From positions 186,001-250,000 of the forward strand of contig NZ_FCOY01000006.1 of the NCBI RefSeq assembly GCF_900018785.1: a DNA stretch of 64,000 bases. Direction: 5' to 3'. Made by a program: the position numbers and the translations under genes. Below the pieces are notes generated by a model. That model ran no database searches, was not told where the DNA came from, and worked only from the letters and a program-made list of their open reading frames with translations. The stretch comes from Xanthomonas massiliensis (GTDB taxonomy: Bacteria; Pseudomonadota; Gammaproteobacteria; Xanthomonadales; Xanthomonadaceae). The number at the start of each line of letters is the position of its first letter. The stretch's first letter is position 1. Below, piece by piece: positions 1-8,394 of the stretch.

Positions 1-694
1 GATCCTGCTGGCCGTGGTCGGGCTGGCGCTGATGTTCCTGCTCGGCTACGTGGTGCCGCAGTTCGCGCAGATGTACGAGAGCCTGGACGTGCAGCTGCCG
101 TGGTTCACCCGCGCAGTGCTGGCGCTGGGCCTGTTCGTGCGGCAGTGGTGGCCGCTGCTGCTGGCGGTCCCGGCACTGGCTGTGCTCGGGTTCGAGCGGC
201 TCCGCCGCAACGCCGGGTTCCGCGCCGCATTCGATGCCTGGCTGCTGCGCCGGCCGCTGCTGGGGCCGTTGCTGGCACGGCTGGAGACCGCGCGCCTGGC
301 GCGCACGCTGGGCACGCTGCTGCGCAACGGCGTGCCGCTGCTCGCCGCGCTGGGCATCGCCCGCAACGTGCTGGGCAACCGGGCGCTGGCCGCGGACCTG
401 GGCGAGGCCACCGAGGCCGTGCGCAACGGCCGCGGGCTGTCGGCGGCATTGTCGCGGCAGGCGCGCTTCCCGCGGCTGGCGCTGCAGATGATCCAGGTCG
501 GCGAGGAATCCGGCACCCTCGATGCCATGTTGCTGCGCACCGCCGACACCTTCGAGCAGGACAGCGCGCGCCTGATCGATCGCCTGCTGTCCGCGCTGGT
601 GCCGGCGATCACGCTGGTGCTGGCCGCGGTGGTCGGCACCGTGATCGTGGCGGTGCTGGTGCCGCTGTACGACCTGACCAATGCGGTGGGCTGA
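1..694 (+). CDS. gspF: Type II secretion inner-membrane platform protein GspF (5' partial)
   Basis: The reading frame is open from the first bases, so the N-terminal half lies outside the window. The remaining ~230 residues match the second GspF/PilC repeat: a hydrophobic segment (VGLALMFLLGYVVPQFAQMY), a helical cytoplasmic domain with the family-typical RLARTLGTLLRNGVPLL and QMIQVGEESGTLDAML stretches, and a final membrane segment ending VPLYDLTNAVG. GspF is the polytopic protein that, with GspL, GspM and the GspE ATPase, forms the platform that assembles the pseudopilus. It is followed 135 bp later by gspG. In Xanthomonas the equivalent gene is xpsF. Family assignment is firm; only the C-terminal part can be read. 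Confidence 0.93.
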   Translation, partial: ILLAVVGLALMFLLGYVVPQFAQMYESLDVQLPWFTRAVLALGLFVRQWWPLLLAVPALAVLGFERLRRNAGFRAAFDAWLLRRPLLGPLLARLETARLARTLGTLLRNGVPLLAALGIARNVLGNRALAADLGEATEAVRNGRGLSAALSRQARFPRLALQMIQVGEESGTLDAMLLRTADTFEQDSARLIDRLLSALVPAITLVLAAVVGTVIVAVLVPLYDLTNAVG

Positions 695-829
695 GCCATG
701 CCATCGTCCTCTTCCCGTCGGCGGGCACCACCACCGGGCGGCAATGCCATGCAGCCTCGCCGTCAGCGGCGCCCGGCCGGTCGCCCCGTTTCCCGTCCCG
801 GAACCCCTGCCACCCGAAGGAATCCCGCA

Positions 830-1267
830 ATGACCCGTCCGCATTCCACGACCCGTTCGCCGTCGCCGGCACGCCAGGCCGGCATGAGCCTGCTGGAGAT
901 CATCATCGTCATCGTGCTGATCGGCGCGGTGCTGACCCTGGTCGGCAGCCGCGTGCTCGGCGGCGCCGACCGCGGCAAGGCGAACCTGGCGCGCTCGCAG
1001 ATCCAGACCCTGGCCGGCAAGGTGGAGAACTACCAGCTCGATACCGGACGCCTGCCGGGCAAGCTGGAGGACCTGGTCGCCGCGCCGGGCGGCGTGGCCG
1101 GCTGGCTCGGCCCCTATGCCAAGCCGGCCGAGCTCAACGACCCGTGGGGGCGGCCGGTGGAATACAAGGTGCCCGGCGACGAGGGCCGGCCGTTCGAGCT
1201 GACCAGCCTGGGCAAGGACGGCCAGCCCGGCGGCAGCAGCTACGACGCGGACGTCCACAACGATTGA
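830..1267 (+). CDS. gspG: Major pseudopilin GspG
   Basis: Encodes 145 residues. The ATG at 830 is preceded by a GAAGG ribosome site at 816-820, which favours it over the longer in-frame reading that begins at 698. The prepilin leader ends at Gly18 and is followed by MSLLEIIIVIVLIG, with Glu at mature position +5, the signature for cleavage and N-methylation by the GspO peptidase. The C-terminus (TSLGKDGQPGG, then an acidic SYDADVHND) matches the calcium-binding loop of major T2SS pseudopilins. GspG polymerises into the periplasmic pseudopilus that pushes folded exoproteins through the secretin. Length is normal for the family. Confidence 0.96.
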   Translation: MTRPHSTTRSPSPARQAGMSLLEIIIVIVLIGAVLTLVGSRVLGGADRGKANLARSQIQTLAGKVENYQLDTGRLPGKLEDLVAAPGGVAGWLGPYAKPAELNDPWGRPVEYKVPGDEGRPFELTSLGKDGQPGGSSYDADVHND

Positions 1268-1272
1268 ACAGG

Positions 1273-1773
1273 ATGGACGCCATGCCCGCCCGTGCCGCGT
1301 CGTGCCGTCGGCGCCCGCCTCGGCGGCAGGCAGCGGCGGGCGTGACGCTGCTGGAGATGCTGCTGGTGATCGTGCTGGTGGCCGCCATGGCGGGCCTGGC
1401 CGCGGCGGCGTTGCACGGCGGCCTGGACGGCACGCGCCTGCGCACGGCGGCGCGCCAGGTGGGCGCCGAGCTGCGCTTCGCCCGGGTCCGCGCCCTGGCC
1501 AGCGGCCAGGTGCAGCGCTTCGAGCTGGACCTGGGCGATGGCCGCTGGCGGGGCGCCAACGGCCATCGCGGCCGCCTGCCGGAAGGGATGCGCCTGCGCT
1601 TCACCGGCGCGCGCCAGGTACAGCCGCGCGAAGGCAGCGGCAGCATCGTGTTCTTCCCGGACGGGGCATCCAGCGGCGGGCGCATCGAGCTGGCGCTGCG
1701 CCAGGCGAGCTGGCGCGTGGACGTGGCCTGGATGACCGGCGAGGTGCGCGTGGCGCCGGTGGCGGCGCCATGA
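1273..1773 (+). CDS. gspH: Minor pseudopilin GspH
   Basis: Encodes 166 residues, beginning 5 bp after the gspG stop; a second ATG at 1282 is also possible. The leader is long and arginine-rich and ends with Gly before VTLLEMLLVIVLVAAMAGLA, with Glu at +5, as in type IV pilin-like proteins. The remainder (AARQVGAELRFARVRALASG, then GSIVFFPDGASSGG) fits the GspH/FimT beta-domain family. GspH is a low-abundance pseudopilin thought to sit near the tip complex formed by GspI, J and K. The stop codon overlaps the start of gspI (ATGA at 1770-1773), implying translational coupling. Confidence 0.93.
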   Translation: MDAMPARAASCRRRPPRRQAAAGVTLLEMLLVIVLVAAMAGLAAAALHGGLDGTRLRTAARQVGAELRFARVRALASGQVQRFELDLGDGRWRGANGHRGRLPEGMRLRFTGARQVQPREGSGSIVFFPDGASSGGRIELALRQASWRVDVAWMTGEVRVAPVAAP

Positions 1774-2177
1774 GGGGACAGCGCGGCTACACCCTGATCG
1801 AGGTGGTGGTCGCCTTCGCCGTGCTGGCGCTGGCGCTGACCCTGCTGCTGGGCACGCTGTCCGGTGCGGCGCGCCAGATCCGCGGCGCGGACGACGCCGG
1901 TCGCGCCGCCCTGCATGCGCAGTCGCTGCTGGCCACGCTGGGTACCGACATCGCCTTGCGCCCCGGCCGCCGCGACGGCGATTTCGAGCAGGGCCGCTAC
2001 CGCTGGCAACTGGCCATCGTCTCCTACGCCGAATCCGGCGCACCCCCGGCACCGGGCGCGGCGCGGCTGCTGCAACTGGATTTGCAGGTGCGCTGGGGCG
2101 AGCAGGCCGGACAGGCGCTGCACTGGCGCAGCCTGCGGCTGGCCGCGGCCGACGCGACCGCCGAGGCCGTGCCGTGA
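1770..2177 (+). CDS. gspI: Minor pseudopilin GspI
   Basis: Encodes 135 residues and starts in an ATGA overlap with gspH. It has a very short six-residue leader ending in Gly, then YTLIEVVVAFAVLALALTLL with Glu at +5, the prepilin cleavage signature. The rest is a small globular domain with the GspI-like ending VRWGEQAGQALHWRSLRL. With GspJ and GspK it forms the pseudopilus tip complex, where GspI nucleates assembly in characterised systems. The gene ends in a GTGA overlap with gspJ. Confidence 0.93.
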   Translation: MRGQRGYTLIEVVVAFAVLALALTLLLGTLSGAARQIRGADDAGRAALHAQSLLATLGTDIALRPGRRDGDFEQGRYRWQLAIVSYAESGAPPAPGAARLLQLDLQVRWGEQAGQALHWRSLRLAAADATAEAVP

Positions 2178-2824
2178 CCGCCGTCGCCCGCCGCGCGGCC
2201 GGCTTCACCCTGATCGAGGTGCTGCTGGCGACGGTACTGCTGGCGGCCGGGCTGGCGCTGGCCTTCGCTACGGTACGCGCGGCCATGGCGGTGAGCCAGC
2301 GCGGCGAGGCCCTGGCGACGCGCAACGAGCGCATCCGCGCCGTGGAAGGCTTCCTGCGCCGGCACCTGGCCGCGGCGCAGCCGCTGGCGATGCAGGTCGA
2401 TCCGGCCACCGGTCAACCGCAGCGCTTCGTCGGCGAGCCGCAGCGGATGCGCTTCGTCGCCGACCTGCCGTCCTACCTGGGCCACGGCGGTCCCTACGTG
2501 CACGCGCTGGAGGTGGACGGCGAGGCGCCCCGGCAGCGGTTGCGCCTGGCCCTGGCGCTGTTGCCGCCCGGCGCGGCCCAGGCCCGGGCACCCGTACCGG
2601 ACGGCACGCCGGACCTGCTGGCCGACGGGCTGGCGCAGGTCGCCTTCCGTTATCGCGGTGTGGACCCGGCCACCGGCGTGCTCGGGGCGTGGCGCGACCA
2701 TTGGGACGATGCCCGGCGCCTGCCGTTGCAGGTGTCCGTGGCGGTCACGGCAGCCGACGGCGGTCCGTGGCCCGGGCTGGTGGTGAACCTGCCGCAGGGC
2801 GGCAACAGCCAGGTGCGCCCGTGA
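2174..2824 (+). CDS. gspJ: Minor pseudopilin GspJ
   Basis: Encodes 216 residues from a GTG start that overlaps the gspI stop by four bases. The leader ends at Gly10, followed by FTLIEVLLATVLLAAGLALA with Glu at +5. The C-terminal region (LADGLAQVAFRYRGVDP, later WDDARRLPLQVSVAV) is typical of GspJ. It is a component of the tip complex with GspI and GspK. The chain of 4-bp overlaps on both sides indicates stoichiometric, coupled translation of the minor pseudopilins. Confidence 0.93.
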   Translation: MTAVARRAAGFTLIEVLLATVLLAAGLALAFATVRAAMAVSQRGEALATRNERIRAVEGFLRRHLAAAQPLAMQVDPATGQPQRFVGEPQRMRFVADLPSYLGHGGPYVHALEVDGEAPRQRLRLALALLPPGAAQARAPVPDGTPDLLADGLAQVAFRYRGVDPATGVLGAWRDHWDDARRLPLQVSVAVTAADGGPWPGLVVNLPQGGNSQVRP

Positions 2825-3690
2825 CCGCGCACCGTGCCCGCGGCGCCGCCCTGGTGCTGGTGCTGTGGCTGGTGGTGCTGCTCACCGCGCTGGTCGGCGC
2901 CTTCGCCCTGACCGCGCGGGTGGAAGCGATGGGCGCGACGGTGCAGGACGACGGCGCGCTGGCCGCCGAGCATGCCCGCGCCGGCCTGGAGTACGCCCTC
3001 TCGCGCCTGCGCGGCACGCCCGCGCGGCCGGCCTGGGTGGCGGACGGGCGCCTGTATCCCTGGACCTTCGACGGTTCGCAGGTGGAACTGCGGCTGGTGG
3101 CCGAGAGCGGCAAGGTGGACCTGAACCTGGCCGACCGCGCGCTGCTGGCCGCGCTCGCACGTGCCGAGGGGGCGGCGCCGGCGCAGGCCGACCGGGTGGC
3201 AGGGGCGATCGTGGACTGGCGCGATGCCGACGACCTCGGCCAGGCCGGTGCCGCGGGCGAGGCGCGCGACTACGCTGCCGCCGGCCTGCCGTACGGCCCG
3301 GCCAACGCGCCCTTCCAGAGCGTGGCCGAGGTGCAGCGGGTGCTGGGCATGGACGCGGCGCTTTACGCGCGGCTGCGCGAGGACGTGACCGTGTTCGCAG
3401 GACGCTCGCGCCCGGATTCGGCCTTCGCCCCGGAGGCGGTGCTCGCCGCGCTGGGCGTGGATGCGCAGGCGGTGCTCGCGCGCCGCCGGGAGGCGGCCAT
3501 GCCCGGCAGCGGCGCGCCGGCGGGCGCGGCTTTCGATCCTTCCGGCCCACCGCTTAGTATCCGGAGCAGGGCACGGACCGCGCGCGGCGGCATGGCCGAA
3601 CTTCGCGCGGTGGTGCGCCCGGGGGGATCGCCGGCAGGCGGGGCGGCCTATACCGTGCTGCGTTGGGAAGAGGGGATGGCGGCGGAATGA
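2821..3690 (+). CDS. gspK: Minor pseudopilin GspK
   Basis: Encodes 289 residues from a GTG overlapping the gspJ stop. The short leader ends at Gly8 before AALVLVLWLVVLLTALVGAFAL. As is usual for GspK, the otherwise invariant Glu at +5 is absent (Leu here), consistent with its place at the extreme pseudopilus tip. The large periplasmic domain contains the GspK signatures ESGKVDLNLADRALLAAL, AIVDWRDADD and an NAPFQSVAEVQRVLGM segment, a helix-hairpin-helix-like alpha domain. The next gene starts in an ATGA overlap. Confidence 0.94.
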   Translation: MTAHRARGAALVLVLWLVVLLTALVGAFALTARVEAMGATVQDDGALAAEHARAGLEYALSRLRGTPARPAWVADGRLYPWTFDGSQVELRLVAESGKVDLNLADRALLAALARAEGAAPAQADRVAGAIVDWRDADDLGQAGAAGEARDYAAAGLPYGPANAPFQSVAEVQRVLGMDAALYARLREDVTVFAGRSRPDSAFAPEAVLAALGVDAQAVLARRREAAMPGSGAPAGAAFDPSGPPLSIRSRARTARGGMAELRAVVRPGGSPAGGAAYTVLRWEEGMAAE

Positions 3691-4793
3691 GCGTGCTTCA
3701 GGACATGCGCGATCGCCTCGGACAGGGCGGCCTGCGCGGACAGGGATGGCTGGCCTGGTGGCGGCGTGCGCTGCTGGCCTGGGTGCCGGCGCGCTGGCGC
3801 GGGCAACTGGCCCCGGCGCGGCTGCTGCTGTGGCGGGGCCAGGACAGCCTGTATCTGGCGCGCCAGCACGACGAGCAGGTCGATGCGCCGCAGTGCCTGC
3901 CCTGGCCGGTGGCGCCGCCGGCACGCCAGGCCGGTGCCGCCGCGGTGCTGCCCTGGTACCTGGTGCTCGCGCACGAGCAGGTGCTGCGGCGCACGCTGCG
4001 CCTGCCGGCCGCCGCGGTGCCGCGGCTGGGCGACGTGGTGCGCTTCGAGATCGATCGGCAGACGCCGTTCGCGCCGACCCAGGTCGAATACGCCGCGCGC
4101 GTGCTGTGCCCGCTCGCTGGCGGCCAGGTCGAGGTCGAGCTGGTGGTCGTGCCGCGGCATGGCCTGGAACGGGCCCTGGCGGCGCTCGACGGCTGGGCCG
4201 ACACGCTGTCCGGCGTGGACGCGGCCGACGCGCAGGGCCACCCGCTCGGCGTGAACCTGCTGCCGCCGGCGCAGCGCCATCGCCGTCGCGATCCGACGCG
4301 GCGCTGGCAGTGGGGCCTGTGGGCGCTGGCGCTCGTGCTGCTGGCGCTGGCCGGCGCAAGGCTGCTCGACAACCGCCACCAGGCCGCCGCGGCGTTGCGC
4401 GCGGCGATCGCCGCGCAGGCACCCCGGGCACGCCAGGTCGCGGCCGAGCGCCAGCAGCTGGCCGACCTGGTGGACGGCGCGGCCTTCCTCGACCGCCAGC
4501 GCGCCGCGCGACCGCCGGCCATCGCGGTCTGGGACGAACTGACCCGACGCCTGCCCGACGACACCGTGCTGGAGAAGTTCGCCCTGGAGAGCGGCCAGCT
4601 GCAGCTCATCGGCACCAGCGCGCAGGCCTCGGCGCTGGTCGGCCGGCTGGAAGGCTCGCCGCTGTGGCACAAGCCGGCGTTGACCGGCGTGCTGCAGGGC
4701 GACGGCGCCGGCCGCGACCGCTTCACCCTCGTCGCCCAGCTCGGGCCCGGCGATCGTCCCGGGGAGGCCGCCGATGGCGACGCCCGTCCCTGA
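3687..4793 (+). CDS. gspL: Type II secretion platform protein GspL
   Basis: Encodes 368 residues. An in-frame start at 3663 exists, but the ATG at 3687 overlaps the gspK stop (ATGA) like the rest of the operon. Residues 1 to ~200 form the actin-like cytoplasmic domain that binds the GspE ATPase (LGDVVRFEIDRQTPFAPTQV is characteristic). A single membrane segment lies near residues 208-226, followed by a periplasmic ferredoxin-like domain (AVWDELTRRLPDDTVLEKF). GspL transmits ATPase movement to GspM and the pseudopilus. The 3' end overlaps gspM by 20 bp. Confidence 0.92.
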   Translation: MSVLQDMRDRLGQGGLRGQGWLAWWRRALLAWVPARWRGQLAPARLLLWRGQDSLYLARQHDEQVDAPQCLPWPVAPPARQAGAAAVLPWYLVLAHEQVLRRTLRLPAAAVPRLGDVVRFEIDRQTPFAPTQVEYAARVLCPLAGGQVEVELVVVPRHGLERALAALDGWADTLSGVDAADAQGHPLGVNLLPPAQRHRRRDPTRRWQWGLWALALVLLALAGARLLDNRHQAAAALRAAIAAQAPRARQVAAERQQLADLVDGAAFLDRQRAARPPAIAVWDELTRRLPDDTVLEKFALESGQLQLIGTSAQASALVGRLEGSPLWHKPALTGVLQGDGAGRDRFTLVAQLGPGDRPGEAADGDARP

Positions 4794-5409
4794 GCGCGAG
4801 CGCTGGCTGGCCCTGGGCCTGCTGCTGGCCGTGCTGGCGCTGGCCTACCTGACGACGGTGCATCCCGCGTTCACCGTGCCGCTGCGTACCGCCGATGCGG
4901 AAATCGCCGCGCTGCAGGCGCGGCAGCAGCGCATGCAGGCGCAGCTGGACCAGGCCGGGGCGGTGGCCGCGGCCCTGGCCGGGACCCGCCGGGCCCTGGA
5001 CGGGCAACCGGGATTCCTGCCGGAAACCTCGGCGGAGCTGGCTTCGGCGGCGCTGGTGCAGCGGCTCGAGGCGGCCGTGGCCACGGCCAGTCCCGGCAAC
5101 CGCAGCTGCCAGGTCAGCAACCGGTCGCCGTTGCCCCCGGAACAACGCGAGCGCTTCACCCGGGTGGCCGTGCAGGTGCGCCTGCGCTGCGGCACGCCGG
5201 AACTGGCGCAGGTGCTGTACGCGCTGGAAGGCGGGACCCCGCGCCTGTTCGTGGACGACCTGAACGTGCTGGCCGTGCGCGGCGCGGGCGGCGGCCCCGG
5301 CCGTACCGAGGACGGCGGCCTGGATGCGGAATTCGTGCTGGCCGGTTACCTGGCCCCGGCCGCGGCGCCGGCGCCGGTTCCCCCGGGAGGCGACGACCAT
5401 GCGCCTTGA
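4774..5409 (+). CDS. gspM: Type II secretion platform protein GspM
   Basis: Encodes 211 residues. A short cytoplasmic N-terminus is followed by one membrane helix (about residues 11-28) and a periplasmic coiled region (AEIAALQARQQRMQAQLDQA) leading into a ferredoxin-like domain. This is the architecture of GspM/PilO-type proteins, which pair with GspL. Similarity is judged from topology, length and operon position, because GspM sequences diverge strongly. It overlaps gspL upstream by 20 bp and gspN downstream by 11 bp. Confidence 0.88.
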   Translation: MATPVPERERWLALGLLLAVLALAYLTTVHPAFTVPLRTADAEIAALQARQQRMQAQLDQAGAVAAALAGTRRALDGQPGFLPETSAELASAALVQRLEAAVATASPGNRSCQVSNRSPLPPEQRERFTRVAVQVRLRCGTPELAQVLYALEGGTPRLFVDDLNVLAVRGAGGGPGRTEDGGLDAEFVLAGYLAPAAAPAPVPPGGDDHAP

Positions 5410-6166
5410 AGCGCCGGCCTGGCGCGTGCTGCTGCCGGCGGCGCTGGCGACCTGGGCCGCGCTGGCCTGGGCGCTGGCGCTGGCCGGCATGGGTACCAGG
5501 CTCGCCTCGCCCCCGCTCCCGGCCGAGCGCGGGGCCGTCGCTCTGCCGCGACTGGCGCCGGCGCTCGCCGCGCCGCTGCGGCCGGACGCCGACTACGCCG
5601 GGATCGCCGCGCGCCCGCTGTTCGCGCCCGACCGGCGCCCGCATCCGTTCTTCCTGGGCGGACAGGCCGGCCAGGCCCCGGCCGAGGTACCGCGCCTGAC
5701 CGGCGTGCTGATCACGCCGCAGCTGTCGCTGGCGACCCTGACCACCGGGCAGGGCCAGTCGCTGCGCCTGCGCCTACAGGGCGAGGCACAGGGAGGCTGG
5801 CGCCTGCTGGACCTGCAACCGCGCCAGGCCACGGTCGAGGGCCCTGGCGGGGTGCAGACCCTGGTGCTGCAGGTGTTCGACGGGCAGGGAACGCCTGCGG
5901 GCCCGGGCGGCGCGGCGCCGTCGGCGCCTGCAGGCCCCGCTCCGGTTCCTGCGGCCGCAGCGGGCGCGCCCGCACCTGGCGGCCCGTCGCGGCCGCCGGT
6001 GTCCGGCGGGACCCCGCCACCGGCGAACGACCGGGCTCCCGGCCAGGCCCCCGGCCAGGCGGCCCCGGCGCCGGACCCGCAGACCCTGGATGCCATCCGC
6101 GAGCGCATCCGCGCGCGCCGCCAGCAGATGCAGCAACAGGCCGGTGGCGTGGCCCCCCGTCCATGA
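5399..6166 (+). CDS. gspN: XpsN/GspC-like type II secretion protein N
   Basis: Encodes 255 residues from an ATG within the gspM end. One N-terminal membrane helix (about residues 9-28) is followed by a periplasmic segment resembling the GspC homology region (YAGIAARPLFAPDRRP, RLTGVLITPQLSLATL, LRLRLQGEAQGGWRLLDLQP). A Pro/Gly/Ala-rich low-complexity tail of about 80 residues ends in a basic helix (RERIRARRQQMQQQ). In Xanthomonas the gene at this position is xpsN, whose product bridges the inner-membrane platform and the XpsD secretin; that role is inferred here. The stop overlaps a possible upstream gspD start. Confidence 0.85.
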   Translation: MRLEAPAWRVLLPAALATWAALAWALALAGMGTRLASPPLPAERGAVALPRLAPALAAPLRPDADYAGIAARPLFAPDRRPHPFFLGGQAGQAPAEVPRLTGVLITPQLSLATLTTGQGQSLRLRLQGEAQGGWRLLDLQPRQATVEGPGGVQTLVLQVFDGQGTPAGPGGAAPSAPAGPAPVPAAAAGAPAPGGPSRPPVSGGTPPPANDRAPGQAPGQAAPAPDPQTLDAIRERIRARRQQMQQQAGGVAPRP

Positions 6167-6180
6167 TCGAGAGTGACCGC

Positions 6181-8394
6181 ATGAAGCGACGCATCGTCTC
6201 CTTCCCGCTGCTGATCGGCCTGCTCGCCGGCTGCGCCAGCACCCCGCCGCCGACGGTGCAGCGCCACCCGGCACCGGCGGCCACGCTGGACACGCGTGCG
6301 CAAGTGGAGCGGGACAGCCAGGACGAGGCGGCGGCGCTGCAGCCGCTGATCCGGCGCGGCAACGGCGAGGTGATCGACCGCGCGGCCGCCGCGCGGCGCC
6401 CGCCGTCGCTGGCGACCGCGGGCAATGGCACGGCCACCTTCAATTTCGAGGGCGAGTCGGTGCAGGCGGTGGTCAAGGCGATCCTCGGCGACCTGCTCGG
6501 CCAGAACTACGTGATCGCCCCGGGGGTGCAGGGCACCGTGACCCTGGCCACGCCCAACCCGGTCTCGCCGGCGCAGGCGCTGAACCTGCTGGAGATGGTG
6601 CTGGGCTGGAACAACGCGCGCATGGTCTTCAGCGGCGGGCGCTACAACATCGTGCCGGCCGACCAGGCGGTGGCCGGCAACGTCGCGCCCAGCACCGCCC
6701 CGGCCGCGGCCGCGCGCGGCTTCGAGGCGCGCGTGGTGCCGCTGCGCTACATCTCCGCCACCGAGATGAAGAAGGTGCTCGAGCCGTACGCGCGGCCCAA
6801 CGCCATCGTCAACGTCGACAACGGCCGCAACGTCATCACCGTGGCCGGCACCCGCGCCGAACTGGAGAACTACCTGCGCACCATCGCCGTGTTCGACGTG
6901 GACTGGATGGCGAGCATGTCGGTGGGCGTGTTCCCGCTGCAGAGCGGGCGCGCCGAGCGCGTGGCCTCGGACCTGGAGAAGGTGTTCGGCGCCAACAGCG
7001 GCACGCCCAGCGCCGGCATGCTGCGCTTCATGCCGCTGGACAACGCCAACGCGATCATGGTGATCACCCCGCAGGCACGCTACCTGGACCAGATCCGCGA
7101 CTGGCTCGAGCGCATCGACGGTGCCGGCGGCGGCAGCCGCCTGTTCTCCTACGAGCTCAAGTACGTCAAGGCGCGCGAACTGGCCGACCGGCTGGGCGAG
7201 GTGTTCGGCGCCGGCGGGAGCGGCCGTGGCGACGGTGCCGCAGCGCTGGCGCCGGGGGCCACCCCGGTGCAACTGGACGGCGGCAACGCGGGCGGCGGCG
7301 ACGGCAGCCGCGACGGCGGCCTGTCCGCCAGTGGCCTGGGTACCGGCGGGGCGTCCTCCACGTCCGGTTCCACCTCTACCGGCGGCGGCCTGGGCGAGGG
7401 CAGCCTGGCGCTGCCCCAGCGCGGCAGCGGCAACGGCAGCGTCACCCTGGAAGTGGACGGCGACCGCGTCGGCGTGTCGGCGGTGGAGGAGACCAACACC
7501 CTGCTGGTGCGGTCCACGCCGCAGGCCTGGCGCTCGATCCGCGAGGTCGTGGAGAAGCTCGACGTGATGCCGCTGCAGGTGCACATCGAGGCACAGGTGG
7601 CCGAGGTGGCGCTCACCGGCGAGCTCAGCTACGGCGTGAACTGGTATTTCGAACAGGCGGTCGATGGCGCGAGCGACGGCAGCAGCGCCATCGGCATGAG
7701 CGGCGCCGGCCTGCCCAGCGCCGCCGGCCGCAGCATCTGGGGCGACATCGCCGGCAAGGTCACCGGCGACGGCGCCGCCTGGACCTTCCTCGGCAAAAAC
7801 GCGGCGGCGATCATCAGCGCGCTGGACAAGGTCTCCAACGTGCGCCTGCTGCAGACCCCCTCGCTGTTCGTGCGCAACAACGCCACCGCCACGCTCAACG
7901 TCGGCAGCCGGATCCCAGTCAACTCGACCTCGGTCTCCACCATCGGCGACAACACCTACACCAGCGTGCAGTACCTGGAGACCGGCACCATCCTCAAGGT
8001 GCGCCCGCGGGTGACCCGCGACGGCATGGTGTTCCTGGACATCGTCCAGGAGATCAGCGCGCCGGAGGGCGACCGCGACCAGTACGGCAACTACCGCATC
8101 AACACCCGGCGCATGCAGACCGAGGCCGCGGTGCGCGCCGGCGACACGGTGATGCTGGCCGGGCTGATCGACGACAGCACCACCGACGGCTCCTCCGGCC
8201 TGCCGTTCCTCAGCCGCCTGCCGGTGGTCGGCGCGCTGTTCGGGCAGAAGACCCAGAGCCACCGCCGCAACGAGGTGATCGTGCTGCTCACGCCCACCCT
8301 GGTGCGCAACCCGCAGGAGGCCATCGACCTGACCGACGAGTACGGCCAGCGTTTCCGCGCGATGGACCCCATCCGCAACCCCGTCCGGCAGTGA
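6181..8394 (+). CDS. gspD: Type II secretion outer-membrane secretin GspD
   Basis: Encodes 737 residues from the ATG at 6181, which has a GAGAG site seven bases upstream; an ATG at 6163 overlapping the gspN stop would add six residues. The signal peptide ends in a lipobox (LLAGC, Cys18), so this is a lipoprotein secretin. N0 to N3 domains follow (FEGESVQAVVKAILGDLLGQ; VSPAQALNLLEMVLGWNN), then a Gly/Ser-rich insertion of about 80 residues inside the N3 region. The C-terminal secretin core has SRLPVVGALFG and NEVIVLLTPTLV. The multimer forms the outer-membrane channel. The gene overlaps the downstream gene (GTGA). Confidence 0.96.
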   Translation: MKRRIVSFPLLIGLLAGCASTPPPTVQRHPAPAATLDTRAQVERDSQDEAAALQPLIRRGNGEVIDRAAAARRPPSLATAGNGTATFNFEGESVQAVVKAILGDLLGQNYVIAPGVQGTVTLATPNPVSPAQALNLLEMVLGWNNARMVFSGGRYNIVPADQAVAGNVAPSTAPAAAARGFEARVVPLRYISATEMKKVLEPYARPNAIVNVDNGRNVITVAGTRAELENYLRTIAVFDVDWMASMSVGVFPLQSGRAERVASDLEKVFGANSGTPSAGMLRFMPLDNANAIMVITPQARYLDQIRDWLERIDGAGGGSRLFSYELKYVKARELADRLGEVFGAGGSGRGDGAAALAPGATPVQLDGGNAGGGDGSRDGGLSASGLGTGGASSTSGSTSTGGGLGEGSLALPQRGSGNGSVTLEVDGDRVGVSAVEETNTLLVRSTPQAWRSIREVVEKLDVMPLQVHIEAQVAEVALTGELSYGVNWYFEQAVDGASDGSSAIGMSGAGLPSAAGRSIWGDIAGKVTGDGAAWTFLGKNAAAIISALDKVSNVRLLQTPSLFVRNNATATLNVGSRIPVNSTSVSTIGDNTYTSVQYLETGTILKVRPRVTRDGMVFLDIVQEISAPEGDRDQYGNYRINTRRMQTEAAVRAGDTVMLAGLIDDSTTDGSSGLPFLSRLPVVGALFGQKTQSHRRNEVIVLLTPTLVRNPQEAIDLTDEYGQRFRAMDPIRNPVRQ